Assembly (NCBI GenBank): GCA_014584315.1
Contig: JACTNA010000032.1
Coordinates: forward strand, 1-64,000
DNA: 64,000 bases
DNA from: Planctomycetota bacterium
Lineage (GTDB): Bacteria; Planctomycetota; Phycisphaerae; Phycisphaerales; UBA1924
Direction: 5' to 3'
Shown: positions 17,704 through 25,947 of the stretch, one piece after another
Layout of the letters: each line of letters begins with the position of its first letter
Position numbering within the stretch: position 1 is the first letter of the stretch
Made by a program: the position numbers and the translations under genes
The notes under the pieces: generated by a model
The model's database searches: none
Told to the model about the DNA's origin: nothing
What the model saw: only the letters and a program-made list of their open reading frames with translations

Positions 17704-19975
17704 TCCGCGACAGCTGAGGCCGGGCGAGCTCTGCCGCTTGCTGAACTCCACGCCGCTGGGCGAGGTGATCGGCGAGCGCCAGTTGCACCGCCACCGCACC
17801 CGCGCGGGGTTCCGCGTGTCCGCCGACGGCGACCCGGCGCGGGTGGATCTCATCCGGTACGTGGCGTGGCTGGTCGTGGCGCGGCACGAGCGCAAGCCCG
17901 AGAGCGGCGCCGAAGGGTACCAGGCCTACCGCGAGCGCAAGGCCCGCGAGGCCAGGGCCTCCTCGCTCTCGGGCCGGGACATCGGAGAGTTGCCCGAGAT
18001 CGCGGACCGGGCCCGCAACGACCGGGCGCGAACCGACTTCCGCTTCTTCTGCGAGGCGTACTTCCCGCGGACATTCCGGCTCACGTGGTCCGACGATCAT
18101 CTGAAGGTCATCGCCAAGATTGAGACGGCGGTGTTGGAGGGCGGGCTCTTTGCGATGGCCATGCCGCGCGGCAGCGGCAAGACCTCGCTGTGCGAGGTCG
18201 CGTGCCTGTGGGCGATGCTCTACGGGCACCGCGACTTCGTGGCCCTGATCGGCTCGGACGAGGAGCACGCCTCGCAGATGCTCGACTCGATCAAGGCCGA
18301 GCTCGCGTACAACGACCTGCTCGCCGGCGACTTCCCTCGGGTCTGCTACCCGATCCGGGCCCTTGACGGGATCACCCAGCGGTCGGCCGGCCAGCTCCAC
18401 GCGGGACGCCAGACGCTCATCGGCTGGACCGCCAAGGAGATCGTGCTCCCGACGATCGAGGGGTCGCCCGCGTCGGGCGCGGTCATCCGCGTCGCGGGCA
18501 TCACCGGCCGCATCCGCGGGATGAAGTTCAAGCGCGCCGACGGCCAGAGCGTGCGTCCGTCGCTGGTGCTCATCGACGACCCGCAGACCGACGAGTCGGC
18601 GCGCTCGCCCTCGCAGTGCGAGGCGAGGGAGCGGGTGCTCGCCGGCGCCATCCTCGGGCTGGCCGGCCCGGGGCAGAAGATCGCCGGGCTGATGACCCTG
18701 ACCGTGGTCCGTCCCGACGACCTCGCCGACCGGATCCTCGACCAGATCAAGCACCCCCAGTGGCAGGGGGAGCGCACGCGGATGGTCTACGCCTTCCCCT
18801 CGGACGAGTCCCTGTGGTCGAAGTACGCCGAGGTCCGGGCGGCGGAGCTGCGGAGCGGCCGGGGGATCAAGGCCGCGACCGCGTTCTACAAGCGCAACCG
18901 GAAGGCCATGGACGCGGGCGCGGTGATCGCCTGGCCGCAGCGGTTCAACCACGACGAGCTGAGCGCCGTGCAGCACGCGATGAACCTGAGGCTCCAGGAC
19001 GAGAGGGCCTTCTACGCCGAGTACCAGAACGAGCCGCTGCCCGAGGTCGCGGCCGACCCCGACACGCTGACCGCCGACCAGATCGCCGCCAAGCTCGGCG
19101 GTCACAAGCGCGGCGAGGTCCCGATCGGCTGCTCGCACGTGACCATGTTCGTGGACGTGCAGGGCAAGGCGCTGTTCTGGCTCATCGCCGCGTGGGCGGA
19201 GGACTTCACCGGGTACGTGGTCGACTACGGCACCGAGCCGGACCAGACGGCCGGGTACTTCACGCTCCGCGACATCCGCAAGACCCTGGCCGTGGCGGCG
19301 CCGCGGGCCGGCGTCGAGGGGGCGATCTACGCCGGGCTGGGGAGTCTGTGCGAGCGGACCCTCGGCCGCGAGTGGCTCCGCGACGACGGGGCGGCCCTGA
19401 GGATCGACCGCTGCCTGATCGACGCGAACTGGGGCAGCTCGACGGATGTCATCTACCAGTTCTGCAAGCAATCGGCGCACGCCTCGGTCCTGCTGCCGAG
19501 CCACGGGCGGTACGTCGGGGCGGGCAGCATCCCCTTCAGCGAGTACAAGCGCAGGCCCGGCGAGCGCACCGGGCTCAACTGGCGGGTGCCGCTCGTGACG
19601 GGCAAGCGCGCGGTGCGGCACGTCGTCTTCGACACCAACTACTGGAAGAGCTTCGTCCACGCCCGCCTGGCGGTGCCGATGGGCGACCCCGGCTCGCTCG
19701 CGCTGTTCGGGCACAAGCCGGAGACGCACCGGCTCCTGGCCGATCACCTGACGGCCGAGTACCGGGTGAAGACCGAGGGCCGCGGGCGGACGGTCGACGA
19801 GTGGAAGCTCCGGGTGGCCGGGCTGGACAACCACTGGCTTGACTGCCTGGTCGGCTCGGCCGTCGCGGCGTCGATGCAGGGGGCGGTGCTGCTCAGCACC
19901 GAACTCGCGAGCAGGCGGCCGCGGCGGAGGATCAGGCTGTCGGAGCTGCAAGGGATGAAGCGGGCAGGCTGGTAA
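17693..19975 (+). CDS. Phage terminase large subunit, GpA-like, with extra N-terminal domain
   Basis: A 760-residue DNA-packaging motor. Residues 1-60 repeat the domain of the preceding small protein. The ATPase has Walker A MPRGSGKTS (about 157-165) and Walker B LVLIDDPQTDES (about 291-302), where an acidic pair follows the hydrophobic strand. The C-terminal half has an RNase H-like nuclease pattern (MFVDVQGKALFW, then LIDANWGSSTD, then LDNHWLDCLVG). The start chosen is GTG 17693, after GGGGCGG, which yields VAIDPRQL. An upstream in-frame start would run through the previous gene. The element has no portal or capsid genes for this terminase to serve, so it may redirect a helper phage. That is inference. 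Confidence 0.85.
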   Translation: MAIDPRQLRPGELCRLLNSTPLGEVIGERQLHRHRTRAGFRVSADGDPARVDLIRYVAWLVVARHERKPESGAEGYQAYRERKAREARASSLSGRDIGELPEIADRARNDRARTDFRFFCEAYFPRTFRLTWSDDHLKVIAKIETAVLEGGLFAMAMPRGSGKTSLCEVACLWAMLYGHRDFVALIGSDEEHASQMLDSIKAELAYNDLLAGDFPRVCYPIRALDGITQRSAGQLHAGRQTLIGWTAKEIVLPTIEGSPASGAVIRVAGITGRIRGMKFKRADGQSVRPSLVLIDDPQTDESARSPSQCEARERVLAGAILGLAGPGQKIAGLMTLTVVRPDDLADRILDQIKHPQWQGERTRMVYAFPSDESLWSKYAEVRAAELRSGRGIKAATAFYKRNRKAMDAGAVIAWPQRFNHDELSAVQHAMNLRLQDERAFYAEYQNEPLPEVAADPDTLTADQIAAKLGGHKRGEVPIGCSHVTMFVDVQGKALFWLIAAWAEDFTGYVVDYGTEPDQTAGYFTLRDIRKTLAVAAPRAGVEGAIYAGLGSLCERTLGREWLRDDGAALRIDRCLIDANWGSSTDVIYQFCKQSAHASVLLPSHGRYVGAGSIPFSEYKRRPGERTGLNWRVPLVTGKRAVRHVVFDTNYWKSFVHARLAVPMGDPGSLALFGHKPETHRLLADHLTAEYRVKTEGRGRTVDEWKLRVAGLDNHWLDCLVGSAVAASMQGAVLLSTELASRRPRRRIRLSELQGMKRAGW

Positions 19976-20179
19976 TCTCCCCGGCATAGAAGCGAGGCCG
20001 GGGCGAGCTCAGCAGCCACGTCATGCTGGGGAGTGCGCCAGCACGCTCTATCATGCAGTATCCAGAAGCTGGCCGGCCCTGACCCGCGGGGTCGGCTGAG
20101 CGGGCAAGGGCCGAGCGCATGCCGCTCGGGCGGGTCGCAGGGGTGCGGGCTGCTATGACCACAAGCCTGAGGAGTCGGC
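19976..20179. promoter_or_regulatory. Intergenic region with two small hairpins
   Basis: A 204-base gap after the terminase gene. It has a stem TGCTGG/CCAGCA (20024-20043) and a short palindrome GACCCGCGGGGTC (20081-20093). Neither is followed by a T-run. It probably separates the packaging genes from the replication/integration operon and may carry that operon's promoter. Confidence 0.35.
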
Positions 20180-21241
20180 ATGACCTCTTGGCCCGCTGAT
20201 ACCGATCCGCTCGACCGAGCGATCATCAACTTGCTCCGCTCCCTGCCCGAGACCTGGCGGGAACATGACAAAGCCGGGCTAACGGCGACCGAGGAAACGG
20301 CCCTTCGGCTCATGGAGCGCGCCGGGCTTGTCGAGCTGCGAACCACGCTGCGGGCGACGATGGACGGGCAGCCCGAGACCGTCGAGATGGTCGTCATCAT
20401 CTCCGGCGAAGGCGCCAGGCGGAAGCTCCTGGAACTGCTGGCCGGCACGGTCCCGCATTGGGTCGATGACGACGGCCGGACACGTGGCGAGACGCTCATC
20501 GAGGTCGCGGACCTGCAGATCCGGCTGTCGGCAAAGGGGGCGAACGCCCTTCACGAGTACGAGAACCAGACGCCGGACCATCCGTCCGAGGTATGCTCTT
20601 TCGTTCGTCGGCTGGGGTTCTTCGCGCATCGCCCGGCTGTGACGCCGACCGTCCGCGTGGTGTCCGAACGCGTCGAGACTCGACCGGCAGCTTCGCAGAG
20701 CCCGACGGGCAGCGCCTCGGCTGCCGCGGAGGCACGGGTTGGCGCCATCACGATCAACAACTTCATCGGGTTGGATGAGTCCGAAGTCGCGAGCCGGATA
20801 CTAGAGAAGATCGGGAATCAGGGCCTCCGCGGCGGTACCGGCTCGGCTGCCCCCCCGGGCGATGACGCGAGTGTGGGTGATGGAGCGGGGGCGACTGAAT
20901 CGGGTGACGGAGCACTTCGACCCGACGCTGATACGGTCTCCTCATCGCCACAGCCCGCGGGACAGCCACTGCCGACCAGTGGGATGTTTACAGCGACGGA
21001 CTTGGCCGAGAGGTTCGGCGTTCCGATTCACGCCCTGCGCAAACGCCTTGAACGGTGGAGGGCCGAGAACCTTTTCGGAAAGGGCTGGGTAGAGGACGGG
21101 AGCCCGGAGTCACGAAACGCCAAGTACCTGTACGACGTGTCGGCCGTCCGTCCGATCATCGACGCCTTGCTCGCGTCCACCGGCGCGTCCATCGATCGTC
21201 CATCGAGTAAAGAAAGCCCGCGGCAAATGCCGGAAACCTAG
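20180..21241 (+). CDS. Element protein with C-terminal helix-turn-helix
   Basis: A 353-residue protein preceded by GAGGAG. Residues 1-150 look like a winged-helix fold (LTATEETALRLMERAGLVEL, then LQIRLSAKGANALHEYE). A long Ser/Gly/Ala/Asp-rich linker (about 170-265) follows, and residues about 270-335 look like a second DNA-reading domain (FTATDLAERFGVPIHALRKR, then YLYDVSAVRPIIDALL). The pattern resembles regulators or replication-initiation accessories of mobile elements. I do not recognise a named family. The linker contains ARVGAITINNFIG, a recurrent type of segment in planctomycete mobile-element proteins. Confidence 0.6.
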   Translation: MTSWPADTDPLDRAIINLLRSLPETWREHDKAGLTATEETALRLMERAGLVELRTTLRATMDGQPETVEMVVIISGEGARRKLLELLAGTVPHWVDDDGRTRGETLIEVADLQIRLSAKGANALHEYENQTPDHPSEVCSFVRRLGFFAHRPAVTPTVRVVSERVETRPAASQSPTGSASAAAEARVGAITINNFIGLDESEVASRILEKIGNQGLRGGTGSAAPPGDDASVGDGAGATESGDGALRPDADTVSSSPQPAGQPLPTSGMFTATDLAERFGVPIHALRKRLERWRAENLFGKGWVEDGSPESRNAKYLYDVSAVRPIIDALLASTGASIDRPSSKESPRQMPET

Positions 21242-21309
21242 CGAATTGGCGCGTCCATCGCCCGTCCATTTGCAACACGGCTCTCGGCGTCGTTGCGACG
21301 TTGGTGGCG

Positions 21310-21468
21310 ATGAACATCAAGGACATCCCCACACGCCGTCTGCGGGCGATGCTCGCAGCCACAATCCAATCCGCTGGCCCGCACTCTCGCGGGGCGAGCA
21401 TGCTCCGGGCGGAACTCGACCGCCGAGCACGCCGGTCCCGTAGGTTCAGGGGCCGCCGCCATGGGTGA
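21310..21468 (+). CDS. Small element protein, 52 residues
   Basis: Starts at ATG 21310 after GGTGG and overlaps the excisionase-like gene by 8 bases. The sequence (IPTRRLRAMLAATIQSAGP, then ASMLRAELDRR) reads as two short amphipathic helices with a basic tail, which looks like a real small phage-type protein rather than chance frame. Function unknown. The basic tail might bind DNA. Confidence 0.45.
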   Translation: MNIKDIPTRRLRAMLAATIQSAGPHSRGASMLRAELDRRARRSRRFRGRRHG

Positions 21469-21712
21469 GCGCCCCATTCAGGACCGCGCGGGTGCTGTTC
21501 CACAGGCGGAGGGCACCCAGGGCGGGTCGGCGACCGAGCCCATCCTCGTCTCGGCGGACGAGGCCGCGCGGCTCCTCGGGATCTCGAAGCGGCTGGTGGC
21601 GATCCTGACGGCTTCGGGAGAGCTGCCAGTCGTGCGGGTGCGCCGGCGGACTCTCTACAACCCAGCGGCTCTACGGGCCTGGGCGGCTGCCAGGCAGGAG
21701 GGCGGCCGGTGA
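21461..21712 (+). CDS. Excisionase-family MerR-like DNA-binding protein
   Basis: An 83-residue protein with a typical excisionase/SinI-type helix-turn-helix at residues about 28-75: ILVSADEAARLLGISKRLVA, then a wing with LPVVRVRRRTLYNPAALRAW. Such proteins bend DNA at attachment sites and set the direction of integrase-mediated recombination, or regulate the element. It is co-transcribed with the primase-helicase, whose GTG overlaps its stop (GTGA). Confidence 0.8.
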   Translation: MGERPIQDRAGAVPQAEGTQGGSATEPILVSADEAARLLGISKRLVAILTASGELPVVRVRRRTLYNPAALRAWAAARQEGGR

Positions 21713-24156
21713 GCCGGGAGCCTCGCATCATGCTCGATGCGGCGCTCGAGGCCGCAGCGTGCCTCGGCTGGCCGGTGTTCCCGCTCCATTACCCCAGCTT
21801 CCCCGCCGACGGCGGCCCGGTCCGGTGCTCGTGCGGCGACGCCGCGTGCAAGAACATCGGAAAGCACCCCATCACCGCGAACGGCTTCAAGGACGCGACC
21901 CTTGACCACGAGCAGATCCGGGCGTGGTGGACGCGGCACCCGAACGCCAACATCGGGGTGCCGACCGGCGCGGCCAGCGGCATGGTCGTCTGGGACGAAG
22001 ACCCGCGGCACGGCGGCGACGCCAGCGTGGCGGGGTTGGAGGTCAAGCATGCCCGGCTGCCCGGCACGGTCACGCAACGAACCGGCGGCGGGGGGCGGCA
22101 CCGCTGCTTCGCGCATCCGGGCGGCACCGTCAAGAACAGGACCGGCGTGCTGCCCGGCATCGACATCCGCGGCGACGGCGGGTACATCGTCGTGGCGCCG
22201 AGTCTCCATGCGAGCGGCGAGCGTTACCTCTTCGAGCCCGGGAACGGGCCTGGCGAAGTCTCGCTCGCCGACATGCCAGTCTGGCTGCGAGAGATGATCA
22301 CCTCGCCCAAGCCGCGAAAGAAGTCCCCCAAGGCAGCGCCGGTCGGCGAGGCAGGCCGCGAGCACATCGGCATGGATGCGCGCGAGCGCCGCTGCCGGGC
22401 GTACCTGGAGAAGTGCCCGGACGCGGTCAGCGGGAGCGGCGGCCACGACGCCACGCTCCGGGCCGGCTGCGAGTGCTTCCGGTTCGGCCTCGACGACGAC
22501 GCCGTCTGGCGGACCATGCGCTGGTTCAACGATCGCAAGACGGGCGGCGAGCAGTGGAGTGAGAAGGAGCTGGAGCACAAGATCGAGTCGGCGCGCGAGA
22601 AGGTCCTCGATGCGGGGGAACTCGGGATGCGCCTTGCCAACCCCGCCGGCGAGGCCGCGTCCCCGGAGTTCGACCGAGTTGCTGCGCTCAGGAGCGACGT
22701 GGGGAACGCGGCTCGGCTCGTTCGCCGATACGGGGACCGCGTCCGGTACTGCTACGGGCCGGGCTGGTGGCTGGTATGGGACGGGCGGCGGTGGAAGCCG
22801 GACGACCGTGGGCAGATCGATCAGCTCTGCAAGAAGACAGCGCTGGCGATATTGAACGAGGCGAAGCACGCCTCCGACGCCGAGCGCGATGCCATCGTCG
22901 CGTGGGCGATGAAGAGTCAGCAGCGGGAGCGTCTCACGGCGATGGCCGCGCTGGTGCAGTCTGACCTCGCCGTAGGTCCAGACGACTTGGACGCGGACCG
23001 GTGGCTCTTCAACTGCCGGAACGGGACGATCGACCTTCGCACGGGCAAGCGGCGCCCGCACCGCGAGGCGGACCTGATCACCAAGGTTGCGCCGGTCAAC
23101 TACGACGAAAACGCCGTATGTCACAGGTTCGAGCAGTTCCTGAACGAGATCTTCGGCGGCGACCACGACCTGGTCCGCTTCGTCCAGCGCTGGCTCGGGC
23201 ATTGCCTCACCGGAGCCATCGAGGAGCAGTACCTACCCATCTGGCACGGCGAGGGGAACAACGGCAAGTCGGTCCTGCTGGAAACGACTACGGGCATCAT
23301 GGGGGAGTACGCGAGCGTCGCGCCTCCCGAGCTGCTCACCGTCCGCAAGCACCCCGAGCACCCGACCGAGATCGCAGACCTGCTCGGGAAGCGTTTCGTC
23401 GTCGCCAGCGAGACCGAGCGGGACGCAGAGCTGCGCGTGCAGCTCATCAAGCGCCTCACCGGCGACAGGCGCCTCAAGGCCAGGCTGATGCGGCGTGACT
23501 ACTTCGAGTTTGACCGGACGCACAAGCTCGTCCTGGTTACCAACAACAAGCCGGTCGTGAAGGAGGACACGGAATCGGTGTGGCGGCGCCTGCGGCTCGT
23601 ACCGTTCAAGGTCGTTATCCCCAAGGAGCAGCGGGACCCGAAGCTCTTCGAGACGCTCCGGGACGAATGGCCGGGCATCCTGGCGTGGATGGTGAAAGGC
23701 TGCCTCGATTGGCAGCGCGAGGGGCTCGGCGAGCCGGAAGCGGTGATGGTTGCCACCGAGGCGTATAGGGGCGCAGCCAACAGCGTGGAGGCGTTCCTGG
23801 CAGAGCGCTGCACCCTCTCCGCGGGCGTCGCGACGAGGGCGGGCGATCTTCGCGCGGCCTATGCCGAGTGGTGCGCCACCAACGTGCGCGTGCCTCTCCG
23901 CGGCCGCGAGTGGGGGGCGGCGCTCAGGGCGAAGGGGTGCGCCGACGGTCGGCCCGACGGGGTCCGCCACTGGATCGGTGTCGCCCTCGTCAGGCCGTCG
24001 GATGACGGATTTGACGGCTTTGACGCGAGTGACCCGTTAACCGCTACGCGGGGGGATAAGGCTGTTCATGGGGCAAGTGGCGTCAAATCCGACAAATCCG
24101 TCAACGGGGCTGCTTCCCAGCATCAGGATGGCTCATCTGAGGGGGCCACGTCATGA
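21709..24156 (+). CDS. Primase-helicase: PrimPol domain plus SF3 (D5/P4-type) helicase
   Basis: An 815-residue replication protein. Residues 1-200 are a bifunctional primase-polymerase domain (LGWPVFPLHY, KHPITANGFKDAT, WWTRHPNANIGVPTG, VVWDEDPRHGG); the D-E-D near 96-98 gives metal ligands. The middle has a D5_N-like helical part. The SF3 helicase has Walker A GEGNNGKS (514-521), a B motif VVASETERD and sensor HKLVLVTNNKP. The C-terminus is the usual small Pox_D5-like domain. It should initiate and drive autonomous replication of the excised element, as the alpha protein does in P4. It overlaps both neighbours by 4 bases. Confidence 0.92.
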   Translation: MSREPRIMLDAALEAAACLGWPVFPLHYPSFPADGGPVRCSCGDAACKNIGKHPITANGFKDATLDHEQIRAWWTRHPNANIGVPTGAASGMVVWDEDPRHGGDASVAGLEVKHARLPGTVTQRTGGGGRHRCFAHPGGTVKNRTGVLPGIDIRGDGGYIVVAPSLHASGERYLFEPGNGPGEVSLADMPVWLREMITSPKPRKKSPKAAPVGEAGREHIGMDARERRCRAYLEKCPDAVSGSGGHDATLRAGCECFRFGLDDDAVWRTMRWFNDRKTGGEQWSEKELEHKIESAREKVLDAGELGMRLANPAGEAASPEFDRVAALRSDVGNAARLVRRYGDRVRYCYGPGWWLVWDGRRWKPDDRGQIDQLCKKTALAILNEAKHASDAERDAIVAWAMKSQQRERLTAMAALVQSDLAVGPDDLDADRWLFNCRNGTIDLRTGKRRPHREADLITKVAPVNYDENAVCHRFEQFLNEIFGGDHDLVRFVQRWLGHCLTGAIEEQYLPIWHGEGNNGKSVLLETTTGIMGEYASVAPPELLTVRKHPEHPTEIADLLGKRFVVASETERDAELRVQLIKRLTGDRRLKARLMRRDYFEFDRTHKLVLVTNNKPVVKEDTESVWRRLRLVPFKVVIPKEQRDPKLFETLRDEWPGILAWMVKGCLDWQREGLGEPEAVMVATEAYRGAANSVEAFLAERCTLSAGVATRAGDLRAAYAEWCATNVRVPLRGREWGAALRAKGCADGRPDGVRHWIGVALVRPSDDGFDGFDASDPLTATRGDKAVHGASGVKSDKSVNGAASQHQDGSSEGATS

Positions 24157-24329
24157 CCTGCCCCCTCTCCCGAACCCTGCCGGACATCGCCGCCTCTCCC
24201 CCACCGCCCCCGTGCTCTGAGCTCGCCGCATCCCACACCGAGAAACACCTTTCCCGCTCGCCTTGCCTCTCCGAACAGGTCTCGCTCAAGTCGCGTCCGG
24301 GCCTCGGAGCCCGGGGAGAGGGCGGCTGA
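24153..24329 (+). CDS. 58-residue coupling ORF between primase and integrase
   Basis: An ATG at 24153 overlaps the primase stop (ATGA), and its TGA at 24327-24329 overlaps the integrase ATG (TGATG). The product (starts MTCPLSRTLPDIAAS) is Pro/Ser-rich with three cysteines and no recognised domain. The two overlaps suggest it may serve chiefly as a translational coupler. Confidence 0.45.
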   Translation: MTCPLSRTLPDIAASPPPPPCSELAASHTEKHLSRSPCLSEQVSLKSRPGLGARGEGG

Positions 24330-25492
24330 TGGCGAGCGTCACCACACTACCGGACGGCAAGAAGCGGGTGCAGTTCATCTCCGCCGGCGGCGCCCGCCGC
24401 ACGATCCACCTCGGAAAGGTCGAGATGCGCTACGCCGACTCCGTCCGCGTCCGCGTGGAGGCCGTCCTCGGCGCCCAGCTCCGGGGGGAGCCGCTCGACC
24501 GCGAGACCTCGGCGTGGCTCGGAAGCATCGACGACCGCATGCACCGCAAGCTCGCGGCCGTCGGCCTCGCCAAGGGCCGCCAGTGCCGCACGCTGGGCGA
24601 GTGGATGGTTCTCTTCATGGAGTCCCGCGCCGATCTCAAGCCGGAGTCCCGGCGCAAGCTCGAGCAGACGCGGGTGAAGCTCGAAGAGCACTTCGGGAAG
24701 GACAAGCCGCTCCAGCACATCACCTGCGAGGACGCCTCACGCTGGCGCGACGGCCTCGGCCGGAAGGGCCTGAGCGAGGCAGCGGTCAAGACCCATGTCG
24801 GCAATGCCAAGACCATGTTCCGCGAGCTCGTCGACCGGGAGATCCTGCTCAAGTCCCCCTTCGCCCACCTGAAGGGCGGCGTGACCCCCACGCGGAACAG
24901 CCGGTACGTCACGCCCGCGGAGACGGAAGCGCTGCTCGAGGCGGCGCCCGACGCCGAGTGGGCGTTGCTCATCGGCCTCGCTCGCCTGGCGGGCTTGCGG
25001 ACGCCCTCGGAGACGCACCTGCTGACCTGGGACGACATCGACTGGCACGGCGGACTGATGCGGGTGCGATCGCCCAAGACCGAGCGGCATCCCGGCCACG
25101 AGCAGCGGATCGTCCCGATCGTGCCGCGTCTGATGGAGCTGCTGAAGGAGCGGCGCGCGGGGTGCCCGAGGGGCGAGCAGCGGCTGGTAACCATCCGCTC
25201 GGCCGGCGGCCGCCGCCGGAAGTTGGTGGCGATCATGGAGGCAGCGGGCGTCGAGCCGTGGGACGACGCCTGGCAGACGCTCCGCCGCTCGCGAGAGATC
25301 GAGTGGATGAACGATGGCTACGCGCCGTACGCGGTCTGCCGGTGGCTCGGGCACACGATGAGCGTGAGCGCGAGGCACTACACCATCGCCATCCCTGACG
25401 AGACTCTGGCGCGCGTCACCGGCCGAAAAGTGACGCAAAAAGTGACGCAGCATGCGTCCGCACCGGAGCGCACTGCGCTGCAGATCGCGTGA
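24329..25492 (+). CDS. Tyrosine-family integrase
   Basis: A 387-residue site-specific recombinase. The N-terminal part (about 1-90) is an arm-binding-like domain, residues about 95-190 are the SAM-like core-binding domain, and the catalytic domain follows. Catalytic residues read from the frame: Arg224 (LAGLRTPSE), Lys250 (SPKTE), Arg319 (QTLRRSRE), His342 (WLGHTMS) and Tyr351 (RHYT). The usual His of the HxxR box is Gln316. The start at 24329 follows GGGGAGAGG. It ends 84 bases before the tmRNA 3' end, so tmRNA is its most likely target. Confidence 0.93.
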   Translation: MASVTTLPDGKKRVQFISAGGARRTIHLGKVEMRYADSVRVRVEAVLGAQLRGEPLDRETSAWLGSIDDRMHRKLAAVGLAKGRQCRTLGEWMVLFMESRADLKPESRRKLEQTRVKLEEHFGKDKPLQHITCEDASRWRDGLGRKGLSEAAVKTHVGNAKTMFRELVDREILLKSPFAHLKGGVTPTRNSRYVTPAETEALLEAAPDAEWALLIGLARLAGLRTPSETHLLTWDDIDWHGGLMRVRSPKTERHPGHEQRIVPIVPRLMELLKERRAGCPRGEQRLVTIRSAGGRRRKLVAIMEAAGVEPWDDAWQTLRRSREIEWMNDGYAPYAVCRWLGHTMSVSARHYTIAIPDETLARVTGRKVTQKVTQHASAPERTALQIA

Positions 25493-25538
25493 TCGCAACT
25501 TCCGAGCATCTCGCGCAAGGTCGCCACGTGCAAAGCGT

Positions 25539-25563
25539 TGCGCCCCGGTGCGCTCGCGTGCGC
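25539..25563. repeat. TGCGC motifs at exact 10-bp phase, right array
   Basis: TGCGC at 25539, 25549 and 25559 in the same orientation, separated by five variable bases, ending 13 bases before the tmRNA 3' end. A matching array lies at 16754-16788. Candidate integrase arm sites or another phased binding array. Confidence 0.5.
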
Positions 25564-25576
25564 ACAGCGAGAAAAA

Positions 25577-25924
25577 TGGAGCCGGGGGGAATCGAACCCC
25601 CGTCCCGATGCAGCCGGCAGGGCGCCTCTACGCGTGTAGTCGGCGTTTTGTATCTCGGGCTGTGGGCGGCCGCCGACGGCCTCCCCTTCGCCCCAGCCCC
25701 CGGTGCAATCTCATCCGCGCGGCCGGGTGCGCCCCGCGCGGACCAGCCCGATGTCTTCGATCCCCGCCCCATCGGGCGTCGGGCGGGGATCGCGCGGCCT
25801 ATTCAGGCCGCGAGGGCATAGCTGTTGTTGCCAGCTACTTGTGTGCGTGCTTTTTACGAGGCAAGCACGCCCCTCGACGCGCCACGCCAAGCCTGCTCTG
25901 CCCGGTCGAAACCAGATCGGCCCC
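25577..25924 (-). ncRNA. ssrA: Transfer-messenger RNA (tmRNA)
   Basis: On the minus strand the RNA begins GGGGCCG at 25924 and ends CCGGCTCCA at 25577, so the first and last bases pair as the tRNA-like acceptor stem and CCA is encoded. The T-arm GGGTTCGATTCCCCCC precedes the end. The tag frame follows TAGCT and reads GNNSYALAA then TGA (25832-25803); the YALAA end is the conserved degradation signal. tmRNA rescues stalled ribosomes with SmpB. The gene is intact although an integrative element abuts its 3' end, so the element restores the 3' sequence on integration. Confidence 0.96.
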
Positions 25925-25947
25925 AGATGTCAAAGATGCAACGCCCC

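Larger units (their letters stand above)
16627..25576 (+). mobile_element. Satellite-like integrative element at the tmRNA 3' end
   Basis: About 8.9 kb in which all genes point right: two small proteins, a terminase large subunit, a regulator-like protein, a 52-residue ORF, an excisionase-like protein, a PrimPol/SF3 primase-helicase, a 58-residue ORF and a tyrosine integrase. The integrase ends 84 bases before the 3' end of tmRNA, a classic integration site. The right limit is therefore well placed. The left limit is uncertain: RHS homology stops at 16626, and a TGCGC array similar to one at the right end lies at 16754-16788. I could not find a second copy of the tmRNA 3' sequence on the left. 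No portal, capsid, head or tail genes are present. Confidence 0.65.

Noticed and set aside
17645..19987. A 780-codon open frame on the minus strand across the terminase gene
   Set aside because: It is a mirror of a well-supported gene in GC-rich DNA. The product is a repetitive Arg/Pro/Val/Asp mix without motifs.
25550..25576. Hairpin CTCGC...GCGAG followed by AAAAA as a terminator of tmRNA
   Set aside because: The A-run is on the plus strand after the stem, so for the minus-strand tmRNA the U-run would precede the stem. It cannot be its intrinsic terminator.
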